Shown: in pieces, positions 25,785 through 35,790 of the stretch | How the letters are laid out: every line of letters begins with the position of its first letter | Position numbering within the stretch: the stretch's first letter is position 1 | Assembly: GCA_963764505.1 (NCBI GenBank) | Contig: CAVXSP010000001.1 | Coordinates: forward strand, 1,674,001-1,738,000 | Reading direction: 5' to 3' | Origin: CAVXSP01 sp963764505 | GTDB lineage: Bacteria; Acidobacteriota; Vicinamibacteria; Vicinamibacterales; SCN-69-37 | DNA length: 64,000 nucleotides | Position numbers and translations under genes: made by a program | The notes under the pieces: model-generated | What the model saw: only the letters and a program-made list of their open reading frames with translations | Database searches by the model: none | What the model was told of the DNA's origin: nothing

Positions 25785-26635
25785 GTGCAGGCGTCGAGCT
25801 GGCCGACCGGGCGTCATGGTGGCAGTGGCCGACGATACTGTCTCTCGATGCTCCCGTCGTGACGATGGTCTGGCAGCAGTTGCTCGCGCACGTGGCGGGC
25901 GTGCGGCTCGGCTGGCCGTACGCGTTCGTGCTCGGCGCCTCGGTGTGGCTCGCCTACGCCGCGGACCGGTGGACGGAGGGCTGGCGCCTGCCGGCCGGGC
26001 AGGTCCGAACGCAGCGGCACCGGTTCTCGCAGCGCCGACGAAGCGCGATCGCGTCTGTATGGGCGGGCGTCTTCGCCGCCGACCTCGCCGTCGCGGTCGC
26101 GTGCCTGAGCCGGCGCGAGCTCGCCGCCGGTCTGCTGCTTCTGGCGTTCGTCCTCCCGTACCTGCTCTCCCATCAGCTCGCGCATCGCGACCGTCGCTGG
26201 CGCGTGCCCAAGGAGCTCTGTGTGGCCGCGCTCCTCACCGGCGGTGTGGCCGTCTTCATCGTCATCCGCGCGGGCGCCCTGCCGATTACGCTACCGCTCG
26301 CCACGTTCGGCGTCCTGTGCTTCTGCAACTGCGCGCTGATCTCCACCTGGGAGCACGAGGTGGACGCCGTCCAGGGGCAGACGTCGATCGCGCGGCAGTT
26401 TCGTCGGGGCGCGGCGCTGAGCCATGCGTTGCCATGGACGATGGTCGCCGCCTCCCTGGCGCTGCTGCTGCTCGGAAACGGCCCGTCGGCCGACGTCGCG
26501 GGCTACGCCACCGGGAGCAGCCTGCTCCTGGCCGGCATCGATGCCGTCGAGCCGCGCACAGGCTGGCCGCTGGCGCGGCTGCTGGCCGACGCCGCGCTGC
26601 TGACGCCGCTCCTCGCCCTCCTGCATGCGCGCTGA
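25781..26635 (+). CDS. UbiA-like polytopic membrane protein
   Basis: GTG 25781 overlaps the aguA stop, giving 284 residues with seven or so hydrophobic segments. The stretch 'SVWLAYAADRWTEG' with the following 'RHRFSQRRR' resembles the first Asp-containing site of UbiA-type prenyltransferases, and 'CNCALISTWEHEVDAVQGQTS' could be the second site. The canonical N-D-x-x-D motif is not clearly present. A prenyl- or glycosyl-type transferase in the membrane is possible, but the substrate is unknown. It is coupled to aguA upstream and overlaps the methyltransferase downstream by 11 bases. Confidence 0.65.
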   Translation: MSAGVELADRASWWQWPTILSLDAPVVTMVWQQLLAHVAGVRLGWPYAFVLGASVWLAYAADRWTEGWRLPAGQVRTQRHRFSQRRRSAIASVWAGVFAADLAVAVACLSRRELAAGLLLLAFVLPYLLSHQLAHRDRRWRVPKELCVAALLTGGVAVFIVIRAGALPITLPLATFGVLCFCNCALISTWEHEVDAVQGQTSIARQFRRGAALSHALPWTMVAASLALLLLGNGPSADVAGYATGSSLLLAGIDAVEPRTGWPLARLLADAALLTPLLALLHAR

Positions 26636-27278
26636 AGCGCCACCGCCGTCCGGGTTCGACCGGGTCGCCGCCGCCTATCGCACGCTGGAGCGTCTGGCGT
26701 TTGGCGGCGATCTCCAGCGGGCGCGGTGCTGCTTCCTGCCGCGGCTGCGCGAAGCCCGGGACATCCTCGTCCTGGGCGAAGGCGACGGCCGGTGTCTCGC
26801 GCAGCTCGTGCGCGCCGCCCCGCGCGCCCGGATCCGCTGTGTCGACGCCAGCGCCGCGATGATCGCGCGCGCCCGGCGGCGCCTCGGTCACGGCGCCGCC
26901 GCGCGCGTCTCGTTCGAGCAGGCCGACGCCACGCGCCTGGCGATCGGCGGCCAGTACGACGCGGTCCTCACCCTGTTCTTCCTCGATTGCTTCACCGCGG
27001 AGCGGGTCGAGGCGCTGGTCGCCCGCGTGCGGCCGTGCCTGCGGCCGCGCGCGCTCTGGCTGTTCGCGGACTTCGTCCTGCCGCCGCGCGGCTGGCGCCG
27101 GCTTCGCGCGCGCCTGTGGCTGTGGGGGCTGTACGCGTTCTTCCGCTGGCGGGCCGGCATCGAGGCCCGACGCCTGCCGCCTTCGGAGCGGATCCTCGAG
27201 CGCGCCGGTCTGCGGCCGGTCGAGACGGCGGAGCGGCAGCACGGGTTCGTCCGCTCCGTGCTCTTCGAGGCGCTCTGA
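26625..27278 (+). CDS. Class I SAM-dependent methyltransferase
   Basis: The 217-residue protein has a Rossmann methyltransferase fold: motif I 'ILVLGEGDGRCLAQL', then 'RIRCVDASAAMIARARRRL' (acidic residue binding the SAM ribose), 'EQADATRLAIGGQYDAVLTLFFLDCF' and a C-terminal 'LFADFVLPP'. A hydrophobic Trp-rich patch in 'RARLWLWGLYAFFRWRAG' suggests a membrane-associated or lipid-like substrate, fitting the UbiA-like neighbour it overlaps. The actual substrate is unknown. Confidence 0.85.
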   Translation: MRAEAPPPSGFDRVAAAYRTLERLAFGGDLQRARCCFLPRLREARDILVLGEGDGRCLAQLVRAAPRARIRCVDASAAMIARARRRLGHGAAARVSFEQADATRLAIGGQYDAVLTLFFLDCFTAERVEALVARVRPCLRPRALWLFADFVLPPRGWRRLRARLWLWGLYAFFRWRAGIEARRLPPSERILERAGLRPVETAERQHGFVRSVLFEAL

Positions 27279-27362
27279 CGCCCTCGAGCCGGCCGCGCAA
27301 GGACACGCGATTGCCACGCGCATCGGCGCTGCCCTGCCCCGGCTCGAGCCAGAAGGCCGATC

Positions 27363-28475
27363 TCAGAACACGAATCGCGACAGGAACGCCTGCACGAAGG
27401 GGGACGTCTCGATCGCCGCGCGATCGAGCGGGTTGTCCCACCAGAGCCCTTCGCCGTTGGCGAGCAGGATGAGCGTGAGGCCCCGGTCCGGCACCTTGAG
27501 CAGGATGGCCGAAGACCCGGCGTCCTCGTCCCAACCCGAATGCCAGATCAGCCGCACACCGCGGTACGGCTGCACGTACCAGCCGAAGGCGTAGGGGAGC
27601 GTCGACCCGCCGGGGCCGGTGGCGGGCGTGAAGAGCTTGCGCATGACGGCCGGCGAAGCGAGCCGGCCCGTGTCGAGCGCGATGTCGTAGCGTGCGAGAT
27701 CCGCGACCGTCGAGACGATTCCAGCTCCGCCTTTCAGAGATCGTTCCGGCCTCGGCCGCCGTACGAATCGATCGCCATCGAGCCCGTAGCCCTGGGCCAT
27801 GTCGAAGAAGACGTCCATCTTGTCCCGCTGCCACTGACTGGACATCGTGCGGGTCATGCCCGCCGGACCGAGGATATGGGTCTGGACGAGCTGCGCCATC
27901 GTGTTCTGCCGGCCTTCGACGTCACGGACGGACCGGCCGGCCTTGTACTCGAGATAACGCGAGAGCCTGGAGTACATGAGCGGGTTGTAGAGAAACTGCT
28001 CGCCCGGCTCGCCGTTGACGGTGTGGTGCAGCACGTCGCGGATCGTGATGGGCCGGTCACATCGCAGATCGCGCCCGAAGATGCTGCCGGACTTCGCGAG
28101 TTCCTCGCAGAAGTCCCGCTCTCCCGGCACGTCGAGCAGGCGATCGTCGAGATCGACCGCGCCAGCCTCCTCGAGCTGGAGGAACAGCAAGCCCACGAAC
28201 GTCTTCGTCGCCGAGGCGATCCAGAACGGCGTGTCGGTGCCGACTGGAACGCCGTCGCCAACATCGGCGAAGCCGTACGCCTTCGACCAGCGGAGCGTCT
28301 GATGCTCGACCACCGCGGCGGCGAGCCCCGGCAGGTGATGCGATGCCCTCAGGGCGTCCAGTTCGCGATCGAAGGCCGCGAAGCGCGCGTCCGGAGACTG
28401 CCGTCCGCCGGATGCGGGGATCGTCCACGGTGAGCCGACAGCAACGAGCAGCAGGGCGATGACCCGGATGCGCAT
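27363..28475 (-). CDS. Secreted beta-lactamase-family serine hydrolase
   Basis: The 370-residue protein has a signal peptide (about 1-25). The class C beta-lactamase/D,D-peptidase fold is indicated by the nucleophile motif S-A-T-K (Ser88, Lys91), the Tyr-containing second motif in 'YNPLMYSRLSRYLE' and the third motif H-S-G in 'LIWHSGWDEDAG'. The family includes esterases and peptidases, and true beta-lactam hydrolysis cannot be claimed. It stands alone, convergent with the methyltransferase. Confidence 0.85.
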   Translation of the reverse strand: MRIRVIALLLVAVGSPWTIPASGGRQSPDARFAAFDRELDALRASHHLPGLAAAVVEHQTLRWSKAYGFADVGDGVPVGTDTPFWIASATKTFVGLLFLQLEEAGAVDLDDRLLDVPGERDFCEELAKSGSIFGRDLRCDRPITIRDVLHHTVNGEPGEQFLYNPLMYSRLSRYLEYKAGRSVRDVEGRQNTMAQLVQTHILGPAGMTRTMSSQWQRDKMDVFFDMAQGYGLDGDRFVRRPRPERSLKGGAGIVSTVADLARYDIALDTGRLASPAVMRKLFTPATGPGGSTLPYAFGWYVQPYRGVRLIWHSGWDEDAGSSAILLKVPDRGLTLILLANGEGLWWDNPLDRAAIETSPFVQAFLSRFVF

Positions 28476-28522
28476 GCGGCGATCCTACCCCGTGGGCCTG
28501 TTCGATCGCGGCGCCGGCCGCG

Positions 28523-29926
<1,404 letters not shown>

Positions 29927-30097
29927 CGATCACGCGCGTGCCGCGGGTTCGCTCCGCGGCGATCGTCGCGCCTCCGCGCCGATCTTACCGGCAAGCTCGG
30001 GCACGCGAGCGGACATAAGAGTCAGATGAAGCGAACCGGCCGACGTGATCGCGTTCCTGCGGTGGCTGGCGCGCACGGTGGGGGAGTGCGAAGGCGC

Positions 30098-31066
30098 TCA
30101 GGCAGGCTGACGGTCCCCGCCCTCGCCGGGCCGCGGGTCGCGCGCGTGCGTTCCGCACGAGGCCCGCACCACCAGATCGCAGGAGAGCAGGACCTGTCGT
30201 GCAGGCAGATCGCGCCGCTGCAGACGTTCGAGCATCACCGTGAGGGCGATTTCGCCGATCTGATGCGTGGGCTGGCGCAGCGTCGTCAGCGGCACCGGCA
30301 GCAGCCGCGCATATTCCACGTCGTCAATCCCCGCGAGCCGGACATCCTGCGGAATCCGATGCCCGAGCTGCAGCAGCGTCGGCATGAGCAGCGCGGCCGT
30401 GCGACCGTTCACGCAGACGATGCCGTCCGGGCGTTGCCGGTCCATCAGCGCCTTGATCGCCATGGCGTCCGACGGATCGAAGCGCTCGGCCAGGGCGGGA
30501 TCGAACGCCGCGCCGGCGAGCCAGAGCGCCTCCCGATAGCCCGCCTCCCGCGCCTCCGCCGTGGCGGCCGCGTGCGGCGGCGCAACGAAGGCCACCCGGC
30601 GGCACCCGTGGGCGAGCAGGTGGCTGGTCACGTCGTACCCGGCGCGGCGGTTGTCGATGCCGACGACGTCGTGGTGATCGAGATGCGGATAGGGGAGGAG
30701 CGGCCGGTCCAGCAGCACGATCGGGATCCGGGCCGCATCGAACGCGCGCGCGATCCGGAGGTTCACCTCGTCCTTGCCGGGCGCCGCTTCCAGCGGCGCG
30801 AAGAACACGCCGGACACCCTCCGCTCCACGTACTGCCGGCAGAGCTGCCAGGCGCGCGTCTCGATCGAGCCGTCCGGGCCGAAGCCGCCCCAGATCGTGA
30901 TCCGCGACACCCCGAACTGCTTCACGAGGTCGGCCTCGCTCGGCAGCCGATGTCCTTCGTGCCAGCGGCCGGACTCGATTTCCTGGCGCAGCGCGTCGAA
31001 CACGAGCCGATGTTTGAAGGCGGGCGCCGGCGTCAGCAGCAGCGAGTTCCTGGAGGCCGACTGCAT
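30098..31066 (-). CDS. GntR/LacI-type regulator with an internal deletion
   Basis: ATG 31066 gives 322 residues. Residues about 25-57 are the first helices of a GntR winged helix ('FDALRQEIESGRWHEGHRLPSEADLVKQFGVSRIT'). The text then jumps straight to the middle of a LacI-type ligand-binding domain ('AWQLCRQYVERRVSGVFFAPLE', 'IVLLDRPLLPYPHLDHHDVVGIDNRRAG'). The second half of the recognition helix, the wing and the first beta-alpha-beta of the sensor (about 80-90 residues by family layout) are missing, with the frame kept. DNA binding is therefore doubtful. The start codon overlaps the divergent HAD start codon (CATG). Confidence 0.75.
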   Translation of the reverse strand: MQSASRNSLLLTPAPAFKHRLVFDALRQEIESGRWHEGHRLPSEADLVKQFGVSRITIWGGFGPDGSIETRAWQLCRQYVERRVSGVFFAPLEAAPGKDEVNLRIARAFDAARIPIVLLDRPLLPYPHLDHHDVVGIDNRRAGYDVTSHLLAHGCRRVAFVAPPHAAATAEAREAGYREALWLAGAAFDPALAERFDPSDAMAIKALMDRQRPDGIVCVNGRTAALLMPTLLQLGHRIPQDVRLAGIDDVEYARLLPVPLTTLRQPTHQIGEIALTVMLERLQRRDLPARQVLLSCDLVVRASCGTHARDPRPGEGGDRQPA

Positions 31067-31885
31067 GATCGCCGCCTCTTCCAGACACTTCCTGCTGGCG
31101 TCCGACTTCGACCAGACGCTCAGCTTCAACGATTCGGGCTTCGTGCTGAGCGAACTGCTCGGAATTGGCGGGTTCCAGGAGAAGGTCGACGGCCTGGCGC
31201 GGAGCAACCTGGTGCAGCAGGGGGCGGAGCTCGCCTACCTGATCGCCACGACCCGGAGTTTCGCGGCGTGCGTCGGGAACATCTGGTGGAGGTTGGCCGG
31301 CGCGTGCGGCTGCGGAGTGCCATTCCCGCGCTCGTCGATTTCCTCGGCCGCGGCCTGGAGGGCTGCCGCTTCGCGTTCTTCGTGATCTCCGCCGCACCGC
31401 GCGAGGTCGTGGAATCGGCGCTGGCCGGGGCGGTCGCGCCGGAGCACATCTTCGGAACCGAGCTGCAGTACGACCCGCACACGGGAGAGGTGCAGGCCAT
31501 CACGCGGGTGCCGGCCGGGTACGGCAAGGTGGCCGTCCTCGAGGAGCTGCGGGCGCGCCTAAACATCGCGCCGGACCGCATGGTGTACGTCGGGGACGGC
31601 AGCTCGGACGTGCATGTGATGCTGCACGTGAACAGCCGCGACGGCTTCACGATTGCGGTGTCCGAGAACCGGCAGATCGCCCAGATTGCGAAGAGCACGG
31701 TGCTGAGCGACAGTGCGTTCAGCATCCTGGTCCCCGTTCTGGATCAGCTGCTCGATTGGCGCGCCGGCGCGATCCGGACCCTGTTCGAATCGAACGGGCT
31801 GACGCTCGACGAGTGGGAGAAGGCGAGGACCGATCGCATCACGGTCGGCCTGGCGGCCCCGGCGGTCGTGCCGGTCGCGTCGTGA
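31065..31885 (+). pseudogene. HAD-superfamily phosphatase, frameshifted
   Basis: The product starts at ATG 31065 ('FLLASDFDQTLSFNDSG', with nucleophile Asp14 and Asp16 of HAD motif I). It continues to 'QQGAELAYLI', then loses frame near 31244. In the next frame it resumes as 'RHDPEFRGVRREHLVEVGRRVRL' through 'FFVISAAPREVV' (motif II) and 'MVYVGDGSSDVHVMLHV' (motif IV, Gly-Asp-Gly). A single missing C (ATCCGCC read as ATCGCC) explains it. The rebuilt product would be about 273 residues and complete. It may be a true mutation or a sequencing error in a two-base homopolymer. The stop overlaps the next gene (GTGA). Confidence 0.8.
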
Positions 31886-32109
31886 CCGTCATCGACACGG
31901 TCGGCTGGGCGGCGACGGCGCTCGTCGTGCTGTCGTACTTCAGCGTCCGGCAGCAGCGCCTGCGAATGCTGCAGATGCTGGCGGCGGTCGTCTGGACCGC
32001 CTACGGCGTCGCCATTGGGGCATCCCCCGTCATCGTCGCCAACGTGCTCGTCTTTTCGGCGGCCGGCTGGACGGTCTGGAGGGGCAGACGCGCGCCTCCT
32101 GGATTTTGA
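31882..32109 (+). CDS. Small membrane protein, YgjV/PQ-loop-like
   Basis: GTG 31882 overlaps the HAD stop, giving 75 residues with three hydrophobic helices ('VGWAATALVVLSYF', 'MLQMLAAVVWTAYGVAIG', 'VIVANVLVFSAAGWTVW'). The size and pattern resemble YgjV-type or half PQ-loop small membrane proteins. Function is unknown. Confidence 0.6.
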   Translation: MTVIDTVGWAATALVVLSYFSVRQQRLRMLQMLAAVVWTAYGVAIGASPVIVANVLVFSAAGWTVWRGRRAPPGF

Positions 32110-32135
32110 CCAGGCCGATACCGGCGTCATATCGT

Positions 32136-32140
32136 AGAGG
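32136..32140 (+). promoter_or_regulatory. Ribosome-binding site supporting a TTG start
   Basis: A purine-rich AGAGG precedes TTG 32143 at close spacing. There is no in-frame ATG early in the signal peptide, so this site decides the start of the next gene. Confidence 0.5.
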
Positions 32141-32142
32141 AA

Positions 32143-33423
32143 TTGGTTCATCTCGGCGTCCTGGCCTTTCTCGTCGCGGCCTCTGCCGTCGCGCTCCCGC
32201 TTGCGGCGGCCGGCCAGGAGTCTCCGTCGGCCAACGAGCGGAGGCGCGTCTATCTGGATTGCCCCGGCGGCGGGCGGGGGCCCGACCAGTGCTTCTCGGA
32301 CTACCTGCGGGAACAGATCGACTTCGTCGACTTCGTACGGCAGCCGCAGGATGCCGACGTGCTCGTCATCGCCACGACGCAGGAGACGGGAAGCGGGGGC
32401 CGCGCCGTTGTGCTGCGCTTCGTCGGCCAGGGCGCGTTCGCGGGTCACGAGCACGACTTCCGGGCGATTTCCCGGCCCGATGACACCGAGGACACGCGCC
32501 GCGAGATCGTGCTGCGGACGGCCATCGTCGGGCTGCTCGAGTACGTGGCCCAAAACGGCATTCCGCCGGGCGTGAACGTCTCGGTGTCGACCGAGCCGGG
32601 CGCGGCGCCGCCCGCGCCGGCCCGCGATCCCTGGAACGCCTGGGTCTTCAGCGTTCGGGCGAGCGGCTCGCTCGAGGAGGACGCCCAGAGCCGCGAGCAC
32701 CAGGCCAACCTGTTCCTGAACGCCGATCGCGTGACCCGGGCGTGGAAGATCAGCTTCGGCGCGCGGGCGAGCCAGAACGTCGAACGCTTCAATCTCGACG
32801 AGGACGAGCCGCTCGAAGTCACCCGGCGCGACCGCAATGTCAACTGGTTCATCGCGAAGAGCCTCGGCCAGCACTGGTCGTTCGGTGTGAGTGGCCGCGC
32901 CGCCTCCTCGACCTACGGGAACACGAAGCTGTCGATTGGGTCCGCCCCGGCCGTCGAATTCAGCGTGTTTCCGTACGACCAGTACGCCACGCGGCAGTTC
33001 CGGATCCAGTACAACGTCGGGCCGGAGCGCTTCGACTACTACGAGGTCACGATCTTCGACCGCCTGCGCGAGTTGCTCTGGCAGCAGGAGGTGACGGCCG
33101 TATTCGATCAGCGGCAGGCGTGGGGATCGCTGCGGGCCCGGTTCAGCTTGTCACAGTACCTGCACGACACCTCCAAGTACCGGCTCGAGACCGGCGGGCA
33201 GCTCAACGTGCGCCTGCTGCGCGGGCTGTCGGTGAACTTCTCGGGCTCCGGCTCGAGGATTCACGATCAGCTCTCGCTGCCGCTGCGCGACGCGTCCGAA
33301 GAGGAGGTGCTCCTGCGCGTCCGACAGCTCCAGAGCAGCTTCGAACTGGAGTTCGACTTCGGCGTGACGTACTCGTTCGGGTCCATCTTCAACAACGTCA
33401 TCAACCCGAGGTTCGATGATTGA
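32143..33423 (+). CDS. Secreted beta-rich outer-membrane-type protein of unknown function
   Basis: The 426-residue protein starts at TTG and has a signal peptide (about 1-23). The first about 130 residues are a periplasmic alpha/beta domain ('RRVYLDCPGGGRGPDQCFSDYLREQIDFVDFV', two Cys), followed by a linker. The rest is a series of alternating amphipathic strands ('WVFSVRASGSL', 'WKISFGARASQNV', 'NVRLLRGLSVNFSGSGSRI') ending in an aromatic-rich strand, consistent with an outer-membrane barrel. I do not recognise a named family. It ends just before a heptamer repeat and faces the DUF481 gene. Confidence 0.75.
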   Translation: MVHLGVLAFLVAASAVALPLAAAGQESPSANERRRVYLDCPGGGRGPDQCFSDYLREQIDFVDFVRQPQDADVLVIATTQETGSGGRAVVLRFVGQGAFAGHEHDFRAISRPDDTEDTRREIVLRTAIVGLLEYVAQNGIPPGVNVSVSTEPGAAPPAPARDPWNAWVFSVRASGSLEEDAQSREHQANLFLNADRVTRAWKISFGARASQNVERFNLDEDEPLEVTRRDRNVNWFIAKSLGQHWSFGVSGRAASSTYGNTKLSIGSAPAVEFSVFPYDQYATRQFRIQYNVGPERFDYYEVTIFDRLRELLWQQEVTAVFDQRQAWGSLRARFSLSQYLHDTSKYRLETGGQLNVRLLRGLSVNFSGSGSRIHDQLSLPLRDASEEEVLLRVRQLQSSFELEFDFGVTYSFGSIFNNVINPRFDD

Positions 33424-33427
33424 TCGA

Positions 33428-33455
33428 GGGCTTTGGGCTTCGGGCTTTGGGCTTG
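33428..33455. repeat. Tandem heptamer repeat, copy 5 (four near-perfect units)
   Basis: GGGCTTT GGGCTTC GGGCTTT GGGCTTG form four uninterrupted heptamers between two convergent genes. This is the cleanest copy of the family and has no protein-coding role here. Confidence 0.8.
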
Positions 33456-33458
33456 CCC

Positions 33459-34295
33459 TTACGGCGTTCCCTTCCACCCGATCGTCAGGCCGGCGTTGAA
33501 GGCGTGATTGGTCGGGACCTTCCCGGCCGCCGGCGCGTTGTCGTACGCGAGGCCGTAGCTGATCTGCAGCCCGAGCACGGCGTTGATCGCCGCGTTGAGG
33601 GCGATTGACGAGCCGAGCGTGTAGTTGCGGGCCGACGAGAGATCGCGGGTGAGGCTTCCGACGAAGTTGAGCGTCGAGTGCTCGGCGAGGCCGATGGTGA
33701 GGCTCGCTCCCGTGAGTCCGGCGCCGTAGCTGGCGATCGGTTGATCCGTCGTGAAGTGCTCGCTCGCCCAGCCGGCCCCTAGGTAGAGGCTCGGGCTCAG
33801 GCGCTCGTGGCCGACGGGCGTCCAGAGCAACATGCCGCCGAGCAGGTTTCTCGCCCGCAGTCCGTCCAGCGGCGCACGGACGATCTCCTCGATCAGCACG
33901 ACACGGTACGCGCCGCCCGACCGGCGGGCGAGCGCCAGATTGAGCCCCGTCCGCTCGTTCGCGCGCTCGCCGTCCTTCGTGTCGAGCGCGCCGGACAGGT
34001 ACGAGCCGAAGCGCCAGACGCCCGAGTCGGCGACGTAGATGAGCGTGCTGTGAAGGTTCGTCGCGTTGGCGTTGCCGCGGGATGCGGCGCCGGTGAGCGT
34101 CCCGTTGAGGCTCCACGGCTCGGGCTGCGCCGCGCCCATCGCCCGCGCCACCGTGCCGATTCGCGCCGCGACATCGTCTGCCGACTGAGCTCGGGCCGGC
34201 GAGCCTGACGCGAACGCCAGGATCGCGATCGTCGTTGCGCTCGCACGTGCGGCCGCCGCGAGGTGGAGGACGGATCGTCGAGCCGGCCGCGCCAT
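33459..34295 (-). CDS. DUF481-like outer membrane protein
   Basis: The 278-residue protein has an Ala-rich signal peptide (about 1-36, ending 'ARAQ'). Residues from about 60 form a small beta barrel: 'WSLNGTLTGAASRGNANATNLHSTL', 'VWRFGSYLSGALDTKDGERANERTGLNLAL' and 'ILGLQISYGLAYDN'-type strands, matching DUF481 proteins (YdiY-like; salt-induced outer membrane proteins). Transport or structural role is unknown. Its stop is next to a heptamer repeat, and it lies 3 bases downstream of the lytic transglycosylase gene, so the two are probably co-transcribed. Confidence 0.8.
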   Translation of the reverse strand: MARPARRSVLHLAAAARASATTIAILAFASGSPARAQSADDVAARIGTVARAMGAAQPEPWSLNGTLTGAASRGNANATNLHSTLIYVADSGVWRFGSYLSGALDTKDGERANERTGLNLALARRSGGAYRVVLIEEIVRAPLDGLRARNLLGGMLLWTPVGHERLSPSLYLGAGWASEHFTTDQPIASYGAGLTGASLTIGLAEHSTLNFVGSLTRDLSSARNYTLGSSIALNAAINAVLGLQISYGLAYDNAPAAGKVPTNHAFNAGLTIGWKGTP

Positions 34296-34298
34296 CCG

Positions 34299-35522
34299 CT
34301 ACGGAGCCGGCACGCGGAGCCGCTGCCCCACTTTGACGAGCGTGCGAGCGCCGAGACGGTTGAGCGCCTGCAGCCGCGCGACCGTCGTGTGGTAGCGCGC
34401 GGCCAGCCCGCTCAGCGTCTCGCCGCGCCGGACGACATGCGTCACGAAGGCCGGCAGGGGCGGCGGGGGCGGACGTCTGCGGATCCGCAACACGATCCCG
34501 GGGGTCAGGTGCTCGTTCCAGATCGCGTTGTCGCGCACGATCGTCCACGGGTCGGCGTCGAGCCGTGACGCCACCGCGGCCACCCGATCGCCGTCCTGCA
34601 CCGTGTACTCCGTGAACGTGCCTCCAGGATCGACGGGGATCTCGAGCTCGGTGCCGGGCAGGAGCGGCTCGAGCCGCCAGAGATGGTTCGCGCTCCGAAG
34701 CAGTTCGATGCTCACGCCGAGGATGAAGGCCACGTTGAGATAGTTGTCGCCCAGCCTCGTACGATACCGGGGCCGATCGCCCGACCGGTCGAACACGTCA
34801 TCGCGGGGCGCGGACGGGTACGCCACGAGGTAGCCCGGACGCAGCCGCCGCGCCGCCAGAAACGGATTGTGGAGCCGAAGTTGCACGACCGGCAGGTCGA
34901 GCCGTTCGGACAGGCTCCACCAGTTTTCCCCGGGCTGCACCGTCGCCAGATCGAGCTGGCGGGCGTTGGCCCGCACGGACGGGCCGTACGCCTTCAGCAC
35001 CGAGCGGTAGGCCGACACGCCCATGACGTATTGCAGAGATTCCAGCGGCATCGGACGGCCGCGCGCCACGCGCGAGGGGCCGCCGTTGTAGGCGGCCAGG
35101 GCGTAGTCCTCGCGCCCGAAGCGGTGCACGAGCTGTCCGAGGTACTTGATGCCCGCCTCGATGTTGGACTCGACGCGCAGCAGCCGGAAGGTCGACGGCA
35201 TCACCTGGAAGTAGCCCCGCGCGCCGACCGCCGAGGTCAGGTTCGGGTTGCCGCCGGACTCGTACATGCACACGGCGCGCGCGAGCGTCACGTCCACGCC
35301 GTACCGCTCCGCATAACGGATGATCTCCGAATCCAGGCGCGAGACCTTGCGATAGACGCCCAGCAGGGCCGGCGAGAACATCTCGGCGGGCAGGATCGGT
35401 TCCGGGCGGACGGACGCCCCGGCCGGCGCCGGCTCGGAGGCGAGCGCCCACCCGTGGGCGGCAAGGAGCGGGACCAGCAGTCCGATGACCGCAAGCGGCC
35501 TTGCCTTGAACAGACCAACCAT
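34299..35522 (-). CDS. MltD-type lytic transglycosylase with two LysM domains
   Basis: The 407-residue protein has a signal peptide (about 1-29). The SLT domain (about 60-190) carries the catalytic Glu88 in 'CMYESGGNPNLTSAVGARGYFQVMP' and 'YALAAYNGGPSRV', typical of goose-lysozyme-like transglycosylases. A middle segment with 'VQPGENWWSLSERLDLP' looks like a degenerate LysM. Two clearer LysM repeats follow ('YTVQDGDRVAAVASRLDADPWTIVRDN' and 'HVVRRGETLSGLAARYHTTVARLQALN'). It cleaves peptidoglycan in the periplasm to anhydro-muropeptides. The 268 bases upstream of its start hold no obvious gene. Confidence 0.92.
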   Translation of the reverse strand: MVGLFKARPLAVIGLLVPLLAAHGWALASEPAPAGASVRPEPILPAEMFSPALLGVYRKVSRLDSEIIRYAERYGVDVTLARAVCMYESGGNPNLTSAVGARGYFQVMPSTFRLLRVESNIEAGIKYLGQLVHRFGREDYALAAYNGGPSRVARGRPMPLESLQYVMGVSAYRSVLKAYGPSVRANARQLDLATVQPGENWWSLSERLDLPVVQLRLHNPFLAARRLRPGYLVAYPSAPRDDVFDRSGDRPRYRTRLGDNYLNVAFILGVSIELLRSANHLWRLEPLLPGTELEIPVDPGGTFTEYTVQDGDRVAAVASRLDADPWTIVRDNAIWNEHLTPGIVLRIRRRPPPPPLPAFVTHVVRRGETLSGLAARYHTTVARLQALNRLGARTLVKVGQRLRVPAP

Positions 35523-35790
35523 CGAAAGCCTTCCTGGGTGCGGGGAGTCTCTGGCGCGCGGCGCAGCCGTGTGCCGCGAGGAAATCGCGTGAGGAACGCG
35601 GCGTCAGAACACGCCGCGGCCGAGATTGCGGAACGCCGATGGGCGAGGATCCTGCCCGACGAACATCAACGCGTGACCGTACCAAGGATGGTTCGGGCTG
35701 TCAATTGCGCGCTGGCGCGCGCGTTCACGCTTGGGCGCGCGCATCCTCCGCGATGCCGTCCGGGCGAGCGGCAGGTGTACGATAGCGCGG

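Noticed and set aside
27363..28475. Antibiotic-resistance beta-lactamase
   Set aside because: The S-x-x-K, Tyr and H-x-G motifs show only the broad serine-hydrolase family; esterase or peptidase activity is just as likely.
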